A DNA stretch of 64,000 bases from Deltaproteobacteria bacterium (lineage in GTDB: Bacteria > Myxococcota_A > Polyangia > Haliangiales > Haliangiaceae). Both the position numbers and the translations under genes were made by a program. Below the pieces are notes generated by a model. That model searched no databases and was not told the DNA's origin. It saw only the letters and a program-made list of their open reading frames with translations. The DNA lies in contig JAHDIH010000001.1 in NCBI GenBank assembly GCA_020630875.1, forward strand, positions 124,001-188,000, read 5' to 3'. This document shows positions 26,229-35,275 of this stretch, piece by piece. The first letter of the stretch is position 1, and every line of letters starts with the position of its first letter.

Positions 26229-26521
26229 GGTCGGAACGGCTGCTCGTCTTTTCCTTCATTTTTGTTGGACAGACGGGCGGCTACCGACTCTTGTTCGTCT
26301 TCAGATAACTTCTTGACGTAGATTCCCGCAGCTTCAATGGCACGTGACCCAAAGAAACCTTCTGAGATAGCGTACTCAACTTCGATTACGGAGTAGGGGT
26401 CTTTACCGATCCATAGAAGTTCATGTTTTCTAGGAATTCCCACCCATGAACTAAGCGTGAACTTTTTTCTACTACCATTTTCATTGAGAATAATTAGAGT
26501 TATGCGCTCGGTCGCTGACAT
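26225..26521 (-). CDS. Hypothetical protein, 98 aa
   Basis: Not recognised. No signal peptide or membrane helix. A beta-rich first half (ITLIILNENGSRKKFTLSSWVGIPRKHELLWIG, YSVIEVEYAI) is followed by a charged helical tail (KKLSEDEQESVAARLSNKNEGKDEQ). It precedes nothing on its own strand, and the FAD oxidase pair lies upstream, with its stop 3 bases before this start, so it may be the last gene of that operon. Confidence 0.6.
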   Translation of the reverse strand: MSATERITLIILNENGSRKKFTLSSWVGIPRKHELLWIGKDPYSVIEVEYAISEGFFGSRAIEAAGIYVKKLSEDEQESVAARLSNKNEGKDEQPFRP

Positions 26522-26524
26522 ACC

Positions 26525-27670
26525 CTAAAGATGGATGATTATTTCGCTTGGGTCTAGCTCTTTCCTAAGCAACTTGGTGTATTCGTCCATTGGATCGTCG
26601 CTCATCGCGGGAAAACTGACCTCGTCAAGTGGGCTAGAATCAATATCGAGGTTAGCCGATAAAGATATGCTGGCTCCTTCCTCATCAATGCGTCCTAGTC
26701 TGATATTGCAGTCGTTGTCGGAGCTTTCGAGTAGTCGCTGCAACACATCACATAACTCACTTAGTTTATGTGGACGAGTGTACAGCGACGGCTCCATTAC
26801 TTCTTTGGGCCTAGCTTTAAACTCTTGAAGCTCATGGTCTGTTAGCAACATTCCATCACTTGCCTGAGAAGCAGAGACGAACAAGTCTCGGTCGCACGAA
26901 GCTATATCAGTGAGATGATCGGACTCGACAATCAGTACGTGTTCAATCGACTCGTCTCGCTTGATACTCCAAATTTCCACAAGGTCAGGAGTGGACTCTT
27001 CATGAAGTGCCAGATAGGCGGCATGGACCGCATCTTGTAGTCTTTTGAACTTAAAACCAACTTTCAATTCCGTTTCGCCAATGCGGCGCATTCTCAGCGA
27101 CAGAGAGGTTACGATACCAAAGCGTCCCATGCTTCCACTAAATATGGCTCTTGGATCTGGGCCACTAGAGTGCGGTGGCATTACTTTGGTTCTGATTACA
27201 TGACTGCTGGGAAGGACTGATGTCAACGCGAGAATGCTGTTTTCAAAAAAGCCTAGTCTTGGATTCGCTTTGCCAGAGGTTCGGACCGCAAGCATGCCTC
27301 CAATCGTCGATTCAAGCATTGCTTCCGGGAAGTTGCCTATCGTTAAGTTTCTATTCTTTAGAACCTTTTTTAGTTCTTGTCCGGTAATCCCTGCTTGAGC
27401 GGTCACCACCATAGACTCTTCATCGAGCCTAGTTACTTCATTCATTCTCACTATAGAAACGAACACGATACTGTCCATTGAGAAGTCGGGTTGGTATCGT
27501 TCTTTGCCAACGGGAAGAACTTTCATCTTCAGTTGCTGAGCGGCTTGTAACACCGAAGATACTTGGCTAGTGGATGATGGGTATACCGTGATGCAGTTGT
27601 TGTCTTTGCTGCTGACGTGTTCGATGCCAACAATGCTCGCAAAACGTTGTACTATTGTTCTGTTAGTCAT
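26525..27670 (-). CDS. FAD-binding oxidase (PCMH-type), second of pair
   Basis: A 381-residue flavoprotein of the FAD linked oxidase (PCMH/VAO) family. The FAD fold shows as ITVYPSSTSQVSSVLQAAQQLKMKVLPVGK, VTAQAGITGQELKKVLKNRNLTIGNFPE, STIGGMLAVRTSGKANPRLGFFENSILAL and GSMGRFGIVTSLSLRMR. It lacks the His-rich HHHGVG block of its neighbour, and the substrate-binding half is short and divergent. It may be an electron-transfer or regulatory partner, like GlcE beside GlcD. Its ATG overlaps the stop of the upstream AGPS-like gene (ATGA), so both are made from one mRNA. Confidence 0.82.
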   Translation of the reverse strand: MTNRTIVQRFASIVGIEHVSSKDNNCITVYPSSTSQVSSVLQAAQQLKMKVLPVGKERYQPDFSMDSIVFVSIVRMNEVTRLDEESMVVTAQAGITGQELKKVLKNRNLTIGNFPEAMLESTIGGMLAVRTSGKANPRLGFFENSILALTSVLPSSHVIRTKVMPPHSSGPDPRAIFSGSMGRFGIVTSLSLRMRRIGETELKVGFKFKRLQDAVHAAYLALHEESTPDLVEIWSIKRDESIEHVLIVESDHLTDIASCDRDLFVSASQASDGMLLTDHELQEFKARPKEVMEPSLYTRPHKLSELCDVLQRLLESSDNDCNIRLGRIDEEGASISLSANLDIDSSPLDEVSFPAMSDDPMDEYTKLLRKELDPSEIIIHL

Positions 27671-29268
27671 GATTTAAACCCCAGCTTTCCAGGATTCATA
27701 ATCCCATGAGGGTCCATGGTCCGCTTCAGTGCTTCTAAGATACGAAACGACTCGCGATGTTCGTCTCTCATGTACGGTGAGCGAACCAACCCAACGCCAT
27801 GGTGATGACTAATGCTTCCACCAACCTCGCAAGTAGCTTGCATTGCGTCGCTCCACAATTGGTCGTAGAGGGCATAGGACTCCTCGAGAGAATCGGCTGA
27901 AGCTGCGAAGGTGAAATAGATAGAGCAACCCTCTTGATAGGCATGTGAAAAGTGAGCCATTACGAACGCGTGTTTTTGTATTGCCTTTCTGACCCTACGA
28001 TAAAGATCTGGAAGTTGCGCCCACGTCGATACCACTTCCATTGTGTCGACAAACGCACCATTGGAAAAAACAGGGGACATTTTGTAAGAAACGGAGTACC
28101 TGCGTTTTAGCCAATCCAGCCCAGGGCCTTCTCCTAAGTCTTCGCCGCCCACCGCTAAAACCACTTTTCTTGCTATTTCTGCCTCAACCTCGGTTCTTAT
28201 TCTACTGCCTTCGAAACCGATAATCATGCGGCACCCCTTCTTAGCAACTTTAGACGCAACGACATCAACTGCTGGTGACCAAGAAGGAGATGTTGACAAA
28301 AGAGAAGTAAAGACCGTGCTTTTAGCCTTATCCAAAAGGGTGGGGATAAAGGAGGCGAACTTTGACTCTTGGCTCATTTTTTCCAGCGATACCGGGCTAA
28401 GTTCTTTTTCCCCGTCGTCACCGCCACTCGACTTAAAAAGATGGAGCAACGTATCCATTTCATCGTAGAGTCTTATGACTGCAGGCTTCAACCCTTTTTG
28501 CATGAGTACTTTTATAGCGTTGGTACCTTCAGCGACTGAGTCAAAGTGATATCCCCTGAGAACTCTAAGAGCGGGGTTGGCAGATAGTTTTAACTTTGCC
28601 GAACAGATGATTCCAAAGGTACCTTCACTGCCCAGTATCATCTGCGTCCAGTTGGGACCTTTGTGTCCGCGTGCATTGGGCGTGGTGTCGACGATATCTC
28701 CGCGGCCTGTCACCATCCGCAATCCCAGAACTCGGTCGTCTGCTTTTCCGTATTTGGTGGACATTTGTCCTGCCGCGCGCGTTGCCATCCACCCTCCCAC
28801 GGTTGAGCAATAGATGGAGGAAGGAAAATTGCCAAAGGTAAGGCCGCGATGTTGAAGCTGCCGTTCAAATCGCTCTCCATTCATCCCCGCTTCGACATGA
28901 CATTGCCGAGAGACCGTGTCGACGGATAGCATTTTTTTCATACGTTTCATGTCCAAAGAGATGCCACCGCTTATGGGAACCGCCCCCCCACACACTCCAC
29001 TACCGCCAGCATAGGGAGTGATTGGAATTTTCTGCTCGATTGCAATTCGCACAATAGCAGCGATTTCGCGTTCGCTCTCAGGCCATAGAACCGCATGTGG
29101 CGGAGTCCCCATGTATTGACCCCGTTGTTTTGCTATCAGTAGACGGGGCCACATATCTTTCGCGTGGTTTTCCAAATCTAGAGCATCTACAGAGATCCGT
29201 TTGGGCCCCACAATACGTTCCAAGGCTGCGAAAGACTTGTCGCTGATTGCCCCAGGCTTCATAGGCAA
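27667..29268 (-). CDS. Alkyldihydroxyacetonephosphate synthase-like FAD oxidase
   Basis: A 533-residue FAD enzyme close in layout to alkyl-DHAP synthase (AGPS), the ether-bond-forming enzyme of plasmalogen synthesis. The FAD-binding loop is ITPYAGGSGVCGG, followed by GLTFGNFPSSIYCSTVGGWMATRAAGQMSTKYGKADDRVLGLRMV and GSEGTFGI. Residues ~480-486 carry SHHHGVG, the active-site histidine block of AGPS. The C-terminus LKRTMDPHGIMNPGKLG is the usual FAD-oxidase ending. Myxobacteria are known to make ether lipids, which fits. An alternative is a D-lactate or glycolate-type dehydrogenase. First gene of an overlapping pair of FAD oxidases. Confidence 0.85.
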   Translation of the reverse strand: MPMKPGAISDKSFAALERIVGPKRISVDALDLENHAKDMWPRLLIAKQRGQYMGTPPHAVLWPESEREIAAIVRIAIEQKIPITPYAGGSGVCGGAVPISGGISLDMKRMKKMLSVDTVSRQCHVEAGMNGERFERQLQHRGLTFGNFPSSIYCSTVGGWMATRAAGQMSTKYGKADDRVLGLRMVTGRGDIVDTTPNARGHKGPNWTQMILGSEGTFGIICSAKLKLSANPALRVLRGYHFDSVAEGTNAIKVLMQKGLKPAVIRLYDEMDTLLHLFKSSGGDDGEKELSPVSLEKMSQESKFASFIPTLLDKAKSTVFTSLLSTSPSWSPAVDVVASKVAKKGCRMIIGFEGSRIRTEVEAEIARKVVLAVGGEDLGEGPGLDWLKRRYSVSYKMSPVFSNGAFVDTMEVVSTWAQLPDLYRRVRKAIQKHAFVMAHFSHAYQEGCSIYFTFAASADSLEESYALYDQLWSDAMQATCEVGGSISHHHGVGLVRSPYMRDEHRESFRILEALKRTMDPHGIMNPGKLGFKS

Positions 29269-29319
29269 AACGTATTCTTGTTTCTCCTCTCAGGCAAGGG
29301 AACGTGCTACTAGAGTGTT

Positions 29320-30219
29320 ATGGAATCGTGGACACCCCCGTCAATTTCGCAAATTTCTAGGGTTTCTGTAGTGGGAGCTGGGACCATGGGACATGGTATC
29401 GGCCAAGTTTTTGCTATGGCAGGATTCAGAGTTACCCTAATCGAACCTTCCCAGGAGCGTTTGGATTCTGGTCTTGCCAAGGTACACAAAAATCTCGAAA
29501 AGGGAGTCGCTCGCGGCAAAGTAACAACTGATATTCAGAAACTCGCCGTGAGTAACTTGAGCGGAAATACCGACGTGACGAAAGGGTGCCAAGACGCAGA
29601 TCTGGTGATTGAGGCAGTACCAGAGGTCCTAGACATTAAGGTAAACGTTTTTACCCAAGCAGAAGCTAGTGCCGCTCCACATGCCATTTTTGCCACCAAT
29701 ACCAGTTCGCTTTCAGTGCAGGAAATCGGCAACGCGTTACGACAACCAGCGAGAATGTTGGGACTTCATTTTTTTAATCCTGTCCATATCATGAAGTTGG
29801 TTGAAATCGTCATCAGCGAGAAGACCGATGTTAGTTTGCCAGAGGTGACAAAAGCGTTGGTTTCCAAAATAGGAAAGACGCCAATCTTGGTGAAGGATTC
29901 GCCGGGATTCGCATCTTCTCGCCTCGGAATCGCCATCGGTTTGGAGGCAATGCGGATGGTACAAGAACAGGTCGCGTCTCCCGCGGATATTGATACGGCC
30001 ATGAGGCTCGGCTATGGTTTTCCAATGGGCCCGTTAGAACTCACGGACTTAGTAGGTTTGGACGTGAGGCTGGATATCGCGAAATACCTCAGTCGGATGC
30101 TGGGGGAGCGATTCGATCCCCCACAGCTGCTGCAAGACTATGTGGCGGCAGGTCGGCTTGGAAAGAAATCAGGTCAGGGGTTTTACAAGTGGAACGATGG
30201 GAAAAAAGTTACGGAGTAA
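29320..30219 (+). CDS. hbd: 3-hydroxyacyl-CoA (3-hydroxybutyryl-CoA) dehydrogenase
   Basis: A 299-residue NAD-dependent enzyme of fatty-acid oxidation or butyrate metabolism. The Rossmann motif GAGTMGHGIGQVFAMAGF lies at residues ~20-37 and ends at a Glu (LIEP), indicating NAD. The catalytic His is in GLHFFNPVHIMKLVEIV, with Glu at the end of that block; VKDSPGFASSRLG and GYGFPMGPLELTDLVGLDVRL follow. The domain is single, with no hydratase fusion, so it is of the Hbd/FadB2/PaaH type. Its 3' end overlaps the convergent peptidase gene by 11 bases. Confidence 0.95.
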   Translation: MESWTPPSISQISRVSVVGAGTMGHGIGQVFAMAGFRVTLIEPSQERLDSGLAKVHKNLEKGVARGKVTTDIQKLAVSNLSGNTDVTKGCQDADLVIEAVPEVLDIKVNVFTQAEASAAPHAIFATNTSSLSVQEIGNALRQPARMLGLHFFNPVHIMKLVEIVISEKTDVSLPEVTKALVSKIGKTPILVKDSPGFASSRLGIAIGLEAMRMVQEQVASPADIDTAMRLGYGFPMGPLELTDLVGLDVRLDIAKYLSRMLGERFDPPQLLQDYVAAGRLGKKSGQGFYKWNDGKKVTE

Positions 30220-30799
30220 GCCCGCGCCATGCCAACTGATACGCCTTAATTGGATCGACGGCCTTTCCTCGAATGCGTACTTCGAAGTGCAAATGAGGAC
30301 CAGTACTTCGACCTGTTGACCCCACATCACCGATATGGTCATAGGATGAGACGTTGTCTCCTTTTTTCACCAAAATCTTTGAAAGATGAGCGTAGCGAGT
30401 AGTAAGCCCAAAACCGTGATCCACAACGATAGTTTTACCGTATCCGCCACGCCAACCTGCATAGGCGATGCGACCGCCACCGGCTGCAAAAACGTCCTCA
30501 CCTACCGCTCCTCTAAAATCCATGCCTTTGTGCAGGGTTCGGCGGTCGTGAATTGGATCGGATCGGTATCCGTATCTCGACGATATCGAGCCAATGACCG
30601 GAACTGCTTTCAGAGACGCAAAAATGTTCTTGGGCGGAATGTGATAGGCCTCAGGTAGTAGCAGTGAAACTTTTGACAATAATGTCACGGGAGCCGTCGC
30701 CTCCTGGTAGTAAGCGATGGTTTCCGCAAGTGCCCCAATTTGGGTGGAGGCGGGCGACGCTGGTACGGAGGCGTTGAGAAATAAAATAACCGGCAACAT
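30209..30799 (-). CDS. M23 family (LytM) peptidoglycan endopeptidase
   Basis: About 196 residues from ATG 30799 (MLPVILFLNASVPASPAS), which gives a signal peptide. The LytM zinc site is complete: HKGMDFRG (H-x3-D), TTRYAHLSKI and the final HLHFEVRI. The spacing and SSRYGYRSDPIH entry match Gly-Gly/D-Ala-x endopeptidases active on peptidoglycan crosslinks. The short N-terminal region lacks a coiled coil, so it is unlike EnvC/NlpD-type activators. The longer frame starting at 30835 is less likely. Confidence 0.9.
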   Translation of the reverse strand: MLPVILFLNASVPASPASTQIGALAETIAYYQEATAPVTLLSKVSLLLPEAYHIPPKNIFASLKAVPVIGSISSRYGYRSDPIHDRRTLHKGMDFRGAVGEDVFAAGGGRIAYAGWRGGYGKTIVVDHGFGLTTRYAHLSKILVKKGDNVSSYDHIGDVGSTGRSTGPHLHFEVRIRGKAVDPIKAYQLAWRGLTP

Positions 30800-30953
30800 T
30801 CTCGCGGATTGTACGCTATTCACGCAAAGCGTCAAGGGGAGCTTTTACGTGATTTCAGGTGTTTAGCGTGGTTGAGATCGACGTTTTCGGACAATTGATG
30901 TATTTTGAATGCCGATTGCCTGCCAATCGTCGAAAACTTGTAACGGAGCCAAT

Positions 30954-31787
30954 ATGATCAAATTACTACCATTTCTACTTCTTTTCTCTGGTATCGCGCA
31001 GGCATCGCCGCTGAGTCACTTTCCAAAGAAGTCTCAAGTCGTCATGAGCATAGATTTAGTGAAGGCAAAGAAAACTGGTTACCTAAAGCCGTTGTTAGCG
31101 AAAGCCCGTACCGAAAAAGACTTCAAAGACGTCGAGCGGCGCTTAAAGCGAGTCAACCTAAGGTTCGGACAAGGAATCAAAAAAGTCCATTTCGCAAGTT
31201 GGCGCTCCAAAACGTCTAGAGAATTGGGAGCCGCTATCTTTGAAGGAGACTTCACTAAGAAAAAGATGGCGTTGCTTGCACGTAAAGAAGGCGCCAAAAA
31301 GCGCACGATGGGAAATATCGTCTACTGGAAGAAGGGGCAGTCTTTGGTGTCCCTGATGGATAATAAATACCTTGTGGCGACGGAAACTAAAGAGGCAATG
31401 AAAGAGGTTTACAAGAAGAGGGCTTCTGGTGCTGATTCTATTTCCGCAATGAAGAGGAAAGGCATTGCCCTTGTCTATGCCAAGCTTCCAAAGGAAGTAA
31501 CGTCTCAGGCAAAGCAAATCGGTCTCAAACCGAAGAGGGTTACAATGAGACTACAGGCAAAAAAGGTTTCGTTTTCTATTGCGATGGCGGATGCAACCCA
31601 AGCTCAGACGGCAGTAACGATGTTAGCTCTGGTTAAGTCTCAGGCGAAGAGTCAGCCGGAGTTGAAGAAGAATGGTCTTCTTCCGGTGATTGAATCAGCT
31701 AAGGGAAGCGTTGATGGTACCAATGCAAACTTTACCGCTTCGATTTCTCCTCGAGTTATCAAGAAGCTGTTGGAATACAAACCATAA
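30954..31787 (+). CDS. Secreted protein, 277 aa, unknown
   Basis: Unrecognised. ATG 30954 follows a GGAG SD and gives MIKLLPFLLLFSGIAQASP, a signal peptide with cleavage after QAS. The mature protein is very basic (many Lys/Arg) with repeated KK and beta strands: VVMSIDLVKAKKTGYLKPLLAKAR, ELGAAIFEGDFTKKKMALLARKEG, GIALVYAKLPKEV. The layout ('..p.s..v.s.d......p........') recalls secreted proteins that test a substrate value in two similar halves, residues ~20-130 and ~140-270. Exported to the periplasm or outside. Confidence 0.72.
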   Translation: MIKLLPFLLLFSGIAQASPLSHFPKKSQVVMSIDLVKAKKTGYLKPLLAKARTEKDFKDVERRLKRVNLRFGQGIKKVHFASWRSKTSRELGAAIFEGDFTKKKMALLARKEGAKKRTMGNIVYWKKGQSLVSLMDNKYLVATETKEAMKEVYKKRASGADSISAMKRKGIALVYAKLPKEVTSQAKQIGLKPKRVTMRLQAKKVSFSIAMADATQAQTAVTMLALVKSQAKSQPELKKNGLLPVIESAKGSVDGTNANFTASISPRVIKKLLEYKP

Positions 31788-31810
31788 TCGCAAACTCGAA
31801 CAGCTAAATA

Positions 31811-32860
31811 CTAGCGGTAGCAGTGGGACTCGCTAGCACCGCATTTGAATCGAAAGTGATAGTGGTTATCATGTCCTGGTTCATGGCGTATTAACCCAAC
31901 GCGAGTACTAATACCTCTTGGGTACTGAAACGCACGAAGCAAGAACTCATCGCTAGCACCATTTTCTTTAACGTATTCGTAGAGAACTTTTTGTAGCTTG
32001 TAATCAAGAAACACTACCTGCAAACCACCTTTGGTATTCGCAGTTTTTAGCAGCAGACGCAGGAACAACCAATTAGCCGCTACGTGAAATCCGGAACCAT
32101 GAGTTCGTGCGAAATACTTCGGGTATCCTGCGGGAACGTTGTCAAAGTAGAATCCGATATCTGCATCTCGACCACTTTGGTGAGACTTGTGAGGGTACAG
32201 ACGCCCTCCTTTTTTAGCGGATAGGTCGCCAACCGACAGAGGGTGGATGTCTGGGTATTTGGCACGAACCGCAGCGATGGCAGCTTCAAGGTGATAGATT
32301 GTGTACGCGGTACCCCAAGCGTTGTGTGGGCGCCGAATATGCCACTCCTCTGTCTCTTGCATTTGTTTCCCGCCGGCAAGCCTACCTCGTGGTGGCCCTC
32401 CAACACTCTGACCCTCCACCGGACGACCATCGTGTTTGTAGCTAGGAGAAGAAACCCTCAGTCTTTGTCCTGCGCGAATCAAGTTGCCTTTCAGCCCATT
32501 CCATTTTTTCAGTTTCTTAATGGATTGATGGTGACGTGCGGCAATACGTCCTAGGGTATCGCCACTCTTCACGACGTACGTACCTCGACCCGATCGACCG
32601 CGATACTTCTTACTTCTGGTTTGCTTTCCCCTTTTATTGGATTTTTGGGAGCCACTTTTGCTGCAGCGAGGGATTCGAAGCTTTTGCCCCGGTCGCAGAA
32701 ACTTACCGAGTTTGTTCGCCCGTTTAAGTTCGTTCAAAGTACAACCATGCTTTCTCGCGATGGTCCAAAGAGAGTCTCCGCTTCTCACGGTATGGCTTTT
32801 GGCAGACGCGGGAATAGCGATTAATGTAGAGGCAACAGCAATTATGAGGCATCTGAGCAT
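31811..32860 (-). CDS. LysM-containing penicillin-insensitive murein endopeptidase
   Basis: A 349-residue secreted peptidoglycan hydrolase. The signal peptide ends at SAKSH. Two LysM domains follow (HTVRSGDSLWTIARKHGCTL and YVVKSGDTLGRIAARHHQSI), separated by a very basic Ser/Lys/Arg linker. The C-terminal ~170 residues match the M74 MepA metallopeptidase: HKSHQSGRDADIGFY and RHEPGHDNHYHFRF supply the zinc ligands, with GGLQVVFLDYKLQ between. MepA cuts D-Ala-mDAP crosslinks. LysM targeting plus M74 is a common arrangement in Deltaproteobacteria. Confidence 0.93.
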   Translation of the reverse strand: MLRCLIIAVASTLIAIPASAKSHTVRSGDSLWTIARKHGCTLNELKRANKLGKFLRPGQKLRIPRCSKSGSQKSNKRGKQTRSKKYRGRSGRGTYVVKSGDTLGRIAARHHQSIKKLKKWNGLKGNLIRAGQRLRVSSPSYKHDGRPVEGQSVGGPPRGRLAGGKQMQETEEWHIRRPHNAWGTAYTIYHLEAAIAAVRAKYPDIHPLSVGDLSAKKGGRLYPHKSHQSGRDADIGFYFDNVPAGYPKYFARTHGSGFHVAANWLFLRLLLKTANTKGGLQVVFLDYKLQKVLYEYVKENGASDEFLLRAFQYPRGISTRVGLIRHEPGHDNHYHFRFKCGASESHCYR

Positions 32861-32919
32861 CGATGCGACCTTGTCAAAATCGTATCGAATTGTCCAGGCT
32901 GTAAGAGTTGAACTGTATT

Positions 32920-33741
32920 CTAACCGTTGAGCTGTACTTCTGTGGGGTAAGGAATATCAATACCAGCAGCATCAAGCGCTATTTTCGCGGCCTCTGTGAC
33001 TTCGAAATAGACGTCCCAGTAATGGGCGGGATCGCACCAAGGGCGACACACTAGATTGACGCTGAAATCAGCAAGGGTCACCACCGCCACGGTGGAAGCT
33101 GGGGTTTGCAGTACTTTTTTGTTCTTAGCTAATACCTCAGAGAGTACTTTTTTGGCTTGCTCGAGATTCGTGTCGTAGCCAACACCGAACTCTAAATCAA
33201 CCCGGATGGTTCCGTTAGAGGTCCAATTCTCAATCACATCAGTAGTAATCTTGCTATTCGGAACGATTACCTTCTTTCCATCGGGGGTATGAATAATCGT
33301 ATTGAAAGTTTGTACTTCTTCCACGATTCCCGTTACCCCGCCTGCTTTCACTAAGTCACCAAGTTTATAAGGGCGAAAAATCATCACCATAACGCCTGAC
33401 GCAAAGTTGCCGAGGGAGTCCTTAAGCGCAAACCCGATCGCTAGTCCGGCCGCACCAAGAATGGCTACTGCGGCAGTGGTTTCAACGCCCAGTCTTTCTA
33501 GGCAGAAAATAACTAATATGGCGGTCAGAAATGTTTTCAGTAACTTTCCAAGAAACCTTCTGAGCATTTCGTCGACGTCGTTACGAACAAGTAACTTGTC
33601 GATCCCAATCATCACTTTACCAATGAGAAAACGGCCGACAATAAAGATAATTGCTGCGATAACTAGATTTTGAGCGAATGGCACCACGTACTTGTCTAGG
33701 TGGGTTTGCCAATATTCTGCGGTCGTAAATTTGTCCATCAT
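32920..33741 (-). CDS. mscS: Small-conductance mechanosensitive channel
   Basis: A 273-residue MscS-family channel. Two membrane helices occur before the pore helix (NLVIAAIIFIVGRFLIGKV, TFLTAILVIFCLERLG). Pore helix TM3 is VAILGAAGLAIGFALKDSLGNFASGVMVMIF, with the A/G packing pattern and the kink Gly of E. coli MscS. The beta domain (GDLVKAGGVTGIVEEVQTFNTIIHTPDGKKVIVPNS) and C-terminal cage follow. Length is close to the 286 residues of E. coli MscS. A strong SD (AAAGGAG) precedes ATG 33741. Releases solutes under osmotic down-shock. Confidence 0.95.
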   Translation of the reverse strand: MMDKFTTAEYWQTHLDKYVVPFAQNLVIAAIIFIVGRFLIGKVMIGIDKLLVRNDVDEMLRRFLGKLLKTFLTAILVIFCLERLGVETTAAVAILGAAGLAIGFALKDSLGNFASGVMVMIFRPYKLGDLVKAGGVTGIVEEVQTFNTIIHTPDGKKVIVPNSKITTDVIENWTSNGTIRVDLEFGVGYDTNLEQAKKVLSEVLAKNKKVLQTPASTVAVVTLADFSVNLVCRPWCDPAHYWDVYFEVTEAAKIALDAAGIDIPYPTEVQLNG

Positions 33742-33772
33742 TTCTCCTTTAGAGGCTTCGCGTATTTATCCC

Positions 33773-33805
33773 AAAAAAAAGTGACGCCCTCAATGAGGAC
33801 GTCAC
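33773..33805 (-). terminator. Intrinsic terminator of the OmpA-like gene
   Basis: On the minus strand an 11-bp stem (GTGACGTCCTC/GAGGGCGTCAC, one U-G wobble) with loop ATT is followed by eight T's. It lies 21 bases after the OmpA-like gene's stop and before mscS, so it separates the two. Confidence 0.9.
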
Positions 33806-33826
33806 AATTCTCAAGACTAATTTAGT

Positions 33827-35248
33827 CTATGGGGTCGTTGTTGCAGGAGCTGCAGGAACAACAGTAGGAACGTTAGAGATGAGTTTAAACTCAACCCTTC
33901 GGTTTTCTGCGCGACCTTTTTTCGTATCGTTGGATGCGACAGGCTTGTCAGGACCAAAGCCTTTGGCTTCAAGTCGTGAGCCTTCGATTCCGCGACCTTC
34001 AAGGTATGCTTTTACAGCTTCTGCTCGTGCTTGAGAAAGAGTTTGATTCTTCTCAGCATTACCGCGTGAGTCTGTGTGGCCTTGAACTTCAAGACGAACG
34101 CCTTTGTACTCTGCAAGTACTTTAGCAGCGTTGTTGAGTGTCTTGAAAGAAGAACGAAGGATGCGCGACTTACCGCTGGCAAAACGAATGCCTTTGATTA
34201 CTCCGCTGAACTTTTGAACAGCCGCAGGAATCTCGTCAGGACAACCGTCACCGTCTTGGTAACCGTTTGGAGTTTCTTTCTCGGCAGGACATTTGTCTGC
34301 TGCGTCAGTTACGCCGTCGCCATCGTTATCAAGCTCAGGACAGCCGTCTTCGTCTTCGAATCCGTCTTTGTCTTCTGCTTGGTCAGGACATTTGTCAGCG
34401 TCGCCAACAATACCGTCGCCGTCGTTATCTGTCGGTGCCGCTTTAGGACATCCGTTATCTTCAGCAAGGCCAGCTTCACTTGGGCATTTGTCGTCAGCGT
34501 CGTTTACGCCATCGCCATCGTTGTCAAGATCAGGACAACCATCGTCGTCTTGGAAGTCGTCTTTGTCTTCGGCTTTGTCAGGACACTTATCAGCATCTCC
34601 CACAATACCGTCGCCATCGCCGTCTTCTGGAGCGACTGGAGCAGTTTCTTCGTGACGGAATGTCTTGTAGAGACCTGCTGTGATTTCCCAATCAAGAGTC
34701 GTTCCATCGTCTTCGCTGCTTGGCGGCATCATACCGCGAGCATCAAGACGTACGCCCCAGTTGTGCTCTACGCGATATTTGAAACCAAGTCCTGCGTGTG
34801 GAAGTACAAAGTCGTGGTCGTCATCAATGATCTGATCGTTGTTTGACGAGCCGTAGACTCCACCAACACCAACAAGTGCGAACGGTCGGAATTTGCTTTC
34901 GATTCCTGTGAAGTAAAACACGGGATGCACGCGGTAATGGAAGCTGATTACATCAGCGTTTCCATTCGTAGCAACCGATGGGCTCACACCTAGCTCACCT
35001 TCTAGGTGAAGGTTGTCGAGAAAAATTCCACCGTATCCAACGCGAATACCAGCGATGAAAGAATGCTCAAGGTGATTGGCACCAGGTGCATCGTTTACGC
35101 CGAGCTCGTTGTCGTCTGCGTAGAGATGCGCACCAAAGAAACCACCAATTTCCCATTTGTTTTCTGCCTGTGCCTCAGGTGCGGTGGCCACCGTGAGTGA
35201 TGTGCTTGCAAGTGCAAGCATCATCAGATTCGATATATTAAATTTCAT
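33827..35248 (-). CDS. OmpA-family outer-membrane protein with TSP3 repeats
   Basis: A 473-residue outer-membrane protein. The signal peptide ends at AEAQAE. Residues ~28-200 form a beta-barrel of the OmpA/OprF kind (WEIGGFFGAHLYADDNELG, RVGYGGIFLDNLHLEGELG). Residues ~208-340 are calcium-binding TSP3 repeats (DGDGDGIVGDADKCPDKAED, DDGCPDLDNDGDGVNDADDKCP). The C-terminal ~110 residues are the OmpA peptidoglycan-binding domain (LEVQGHTDSRGNAEKNQTLSQARAEAV, RAENRRVEF). Likely anchors the outer membrane to peptidoglycan and may be a major envelope protein; its own strong terminator fits high expression. A short AAAGTT-rich gap separates it from the DUF481 gene upstream. Confidence 0.94.
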   Translation of the reverse strand: MKFNISNLMMLALASTSLTVATAPEAQAENKWEIGGFFGAHLYADDNELGVNDAPGANHLEHSFIAGIRVGYGGIFLDNLHLEGELGVSPSVATNGNADVISFHYRVHPVFYFTGIESKFRPFALVGVGGVYGSSNNDQIIDDDHDFVLPHAGLGFKYRVEHNWGVRLDARGMMPPSSEDDGTTLDWEITAGLYKTFRHEETAPVAPEDGDGDGIVGDADKCPDKAEDKDDFQDDDGCPDLDNDGDGVNDADDKCPSEAGLAEDNGCPKAAPTDNDGDGIVGDADKCPDQAEDKDGFEDEDGCPELDNDGDGVTDAADKCPAEKETPNGYQDGDGCPDEIPAAVQKFSGVIKGIRFASGKSRILRSSFKTLNNAAKVLAEYKGVRLEVQGHTDSRGNAEKNQTLSQARAEAVKAYLEGRGIEGSRLEAKGFGPDKPVASNDTKKGRAENRRVEFKLISNVPTVVPAAPATTTP

Positions 35249-35275
35249 ATTCTGTCTCTTTCCTAAAGTTGGGGC

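Noticed and set aside
34076-34846. 256-aa open frame opposite the OmpA-like gene
   Set aside because: Antisense shadow of a TSP3/OmpA coding region; no start signal or known motif.
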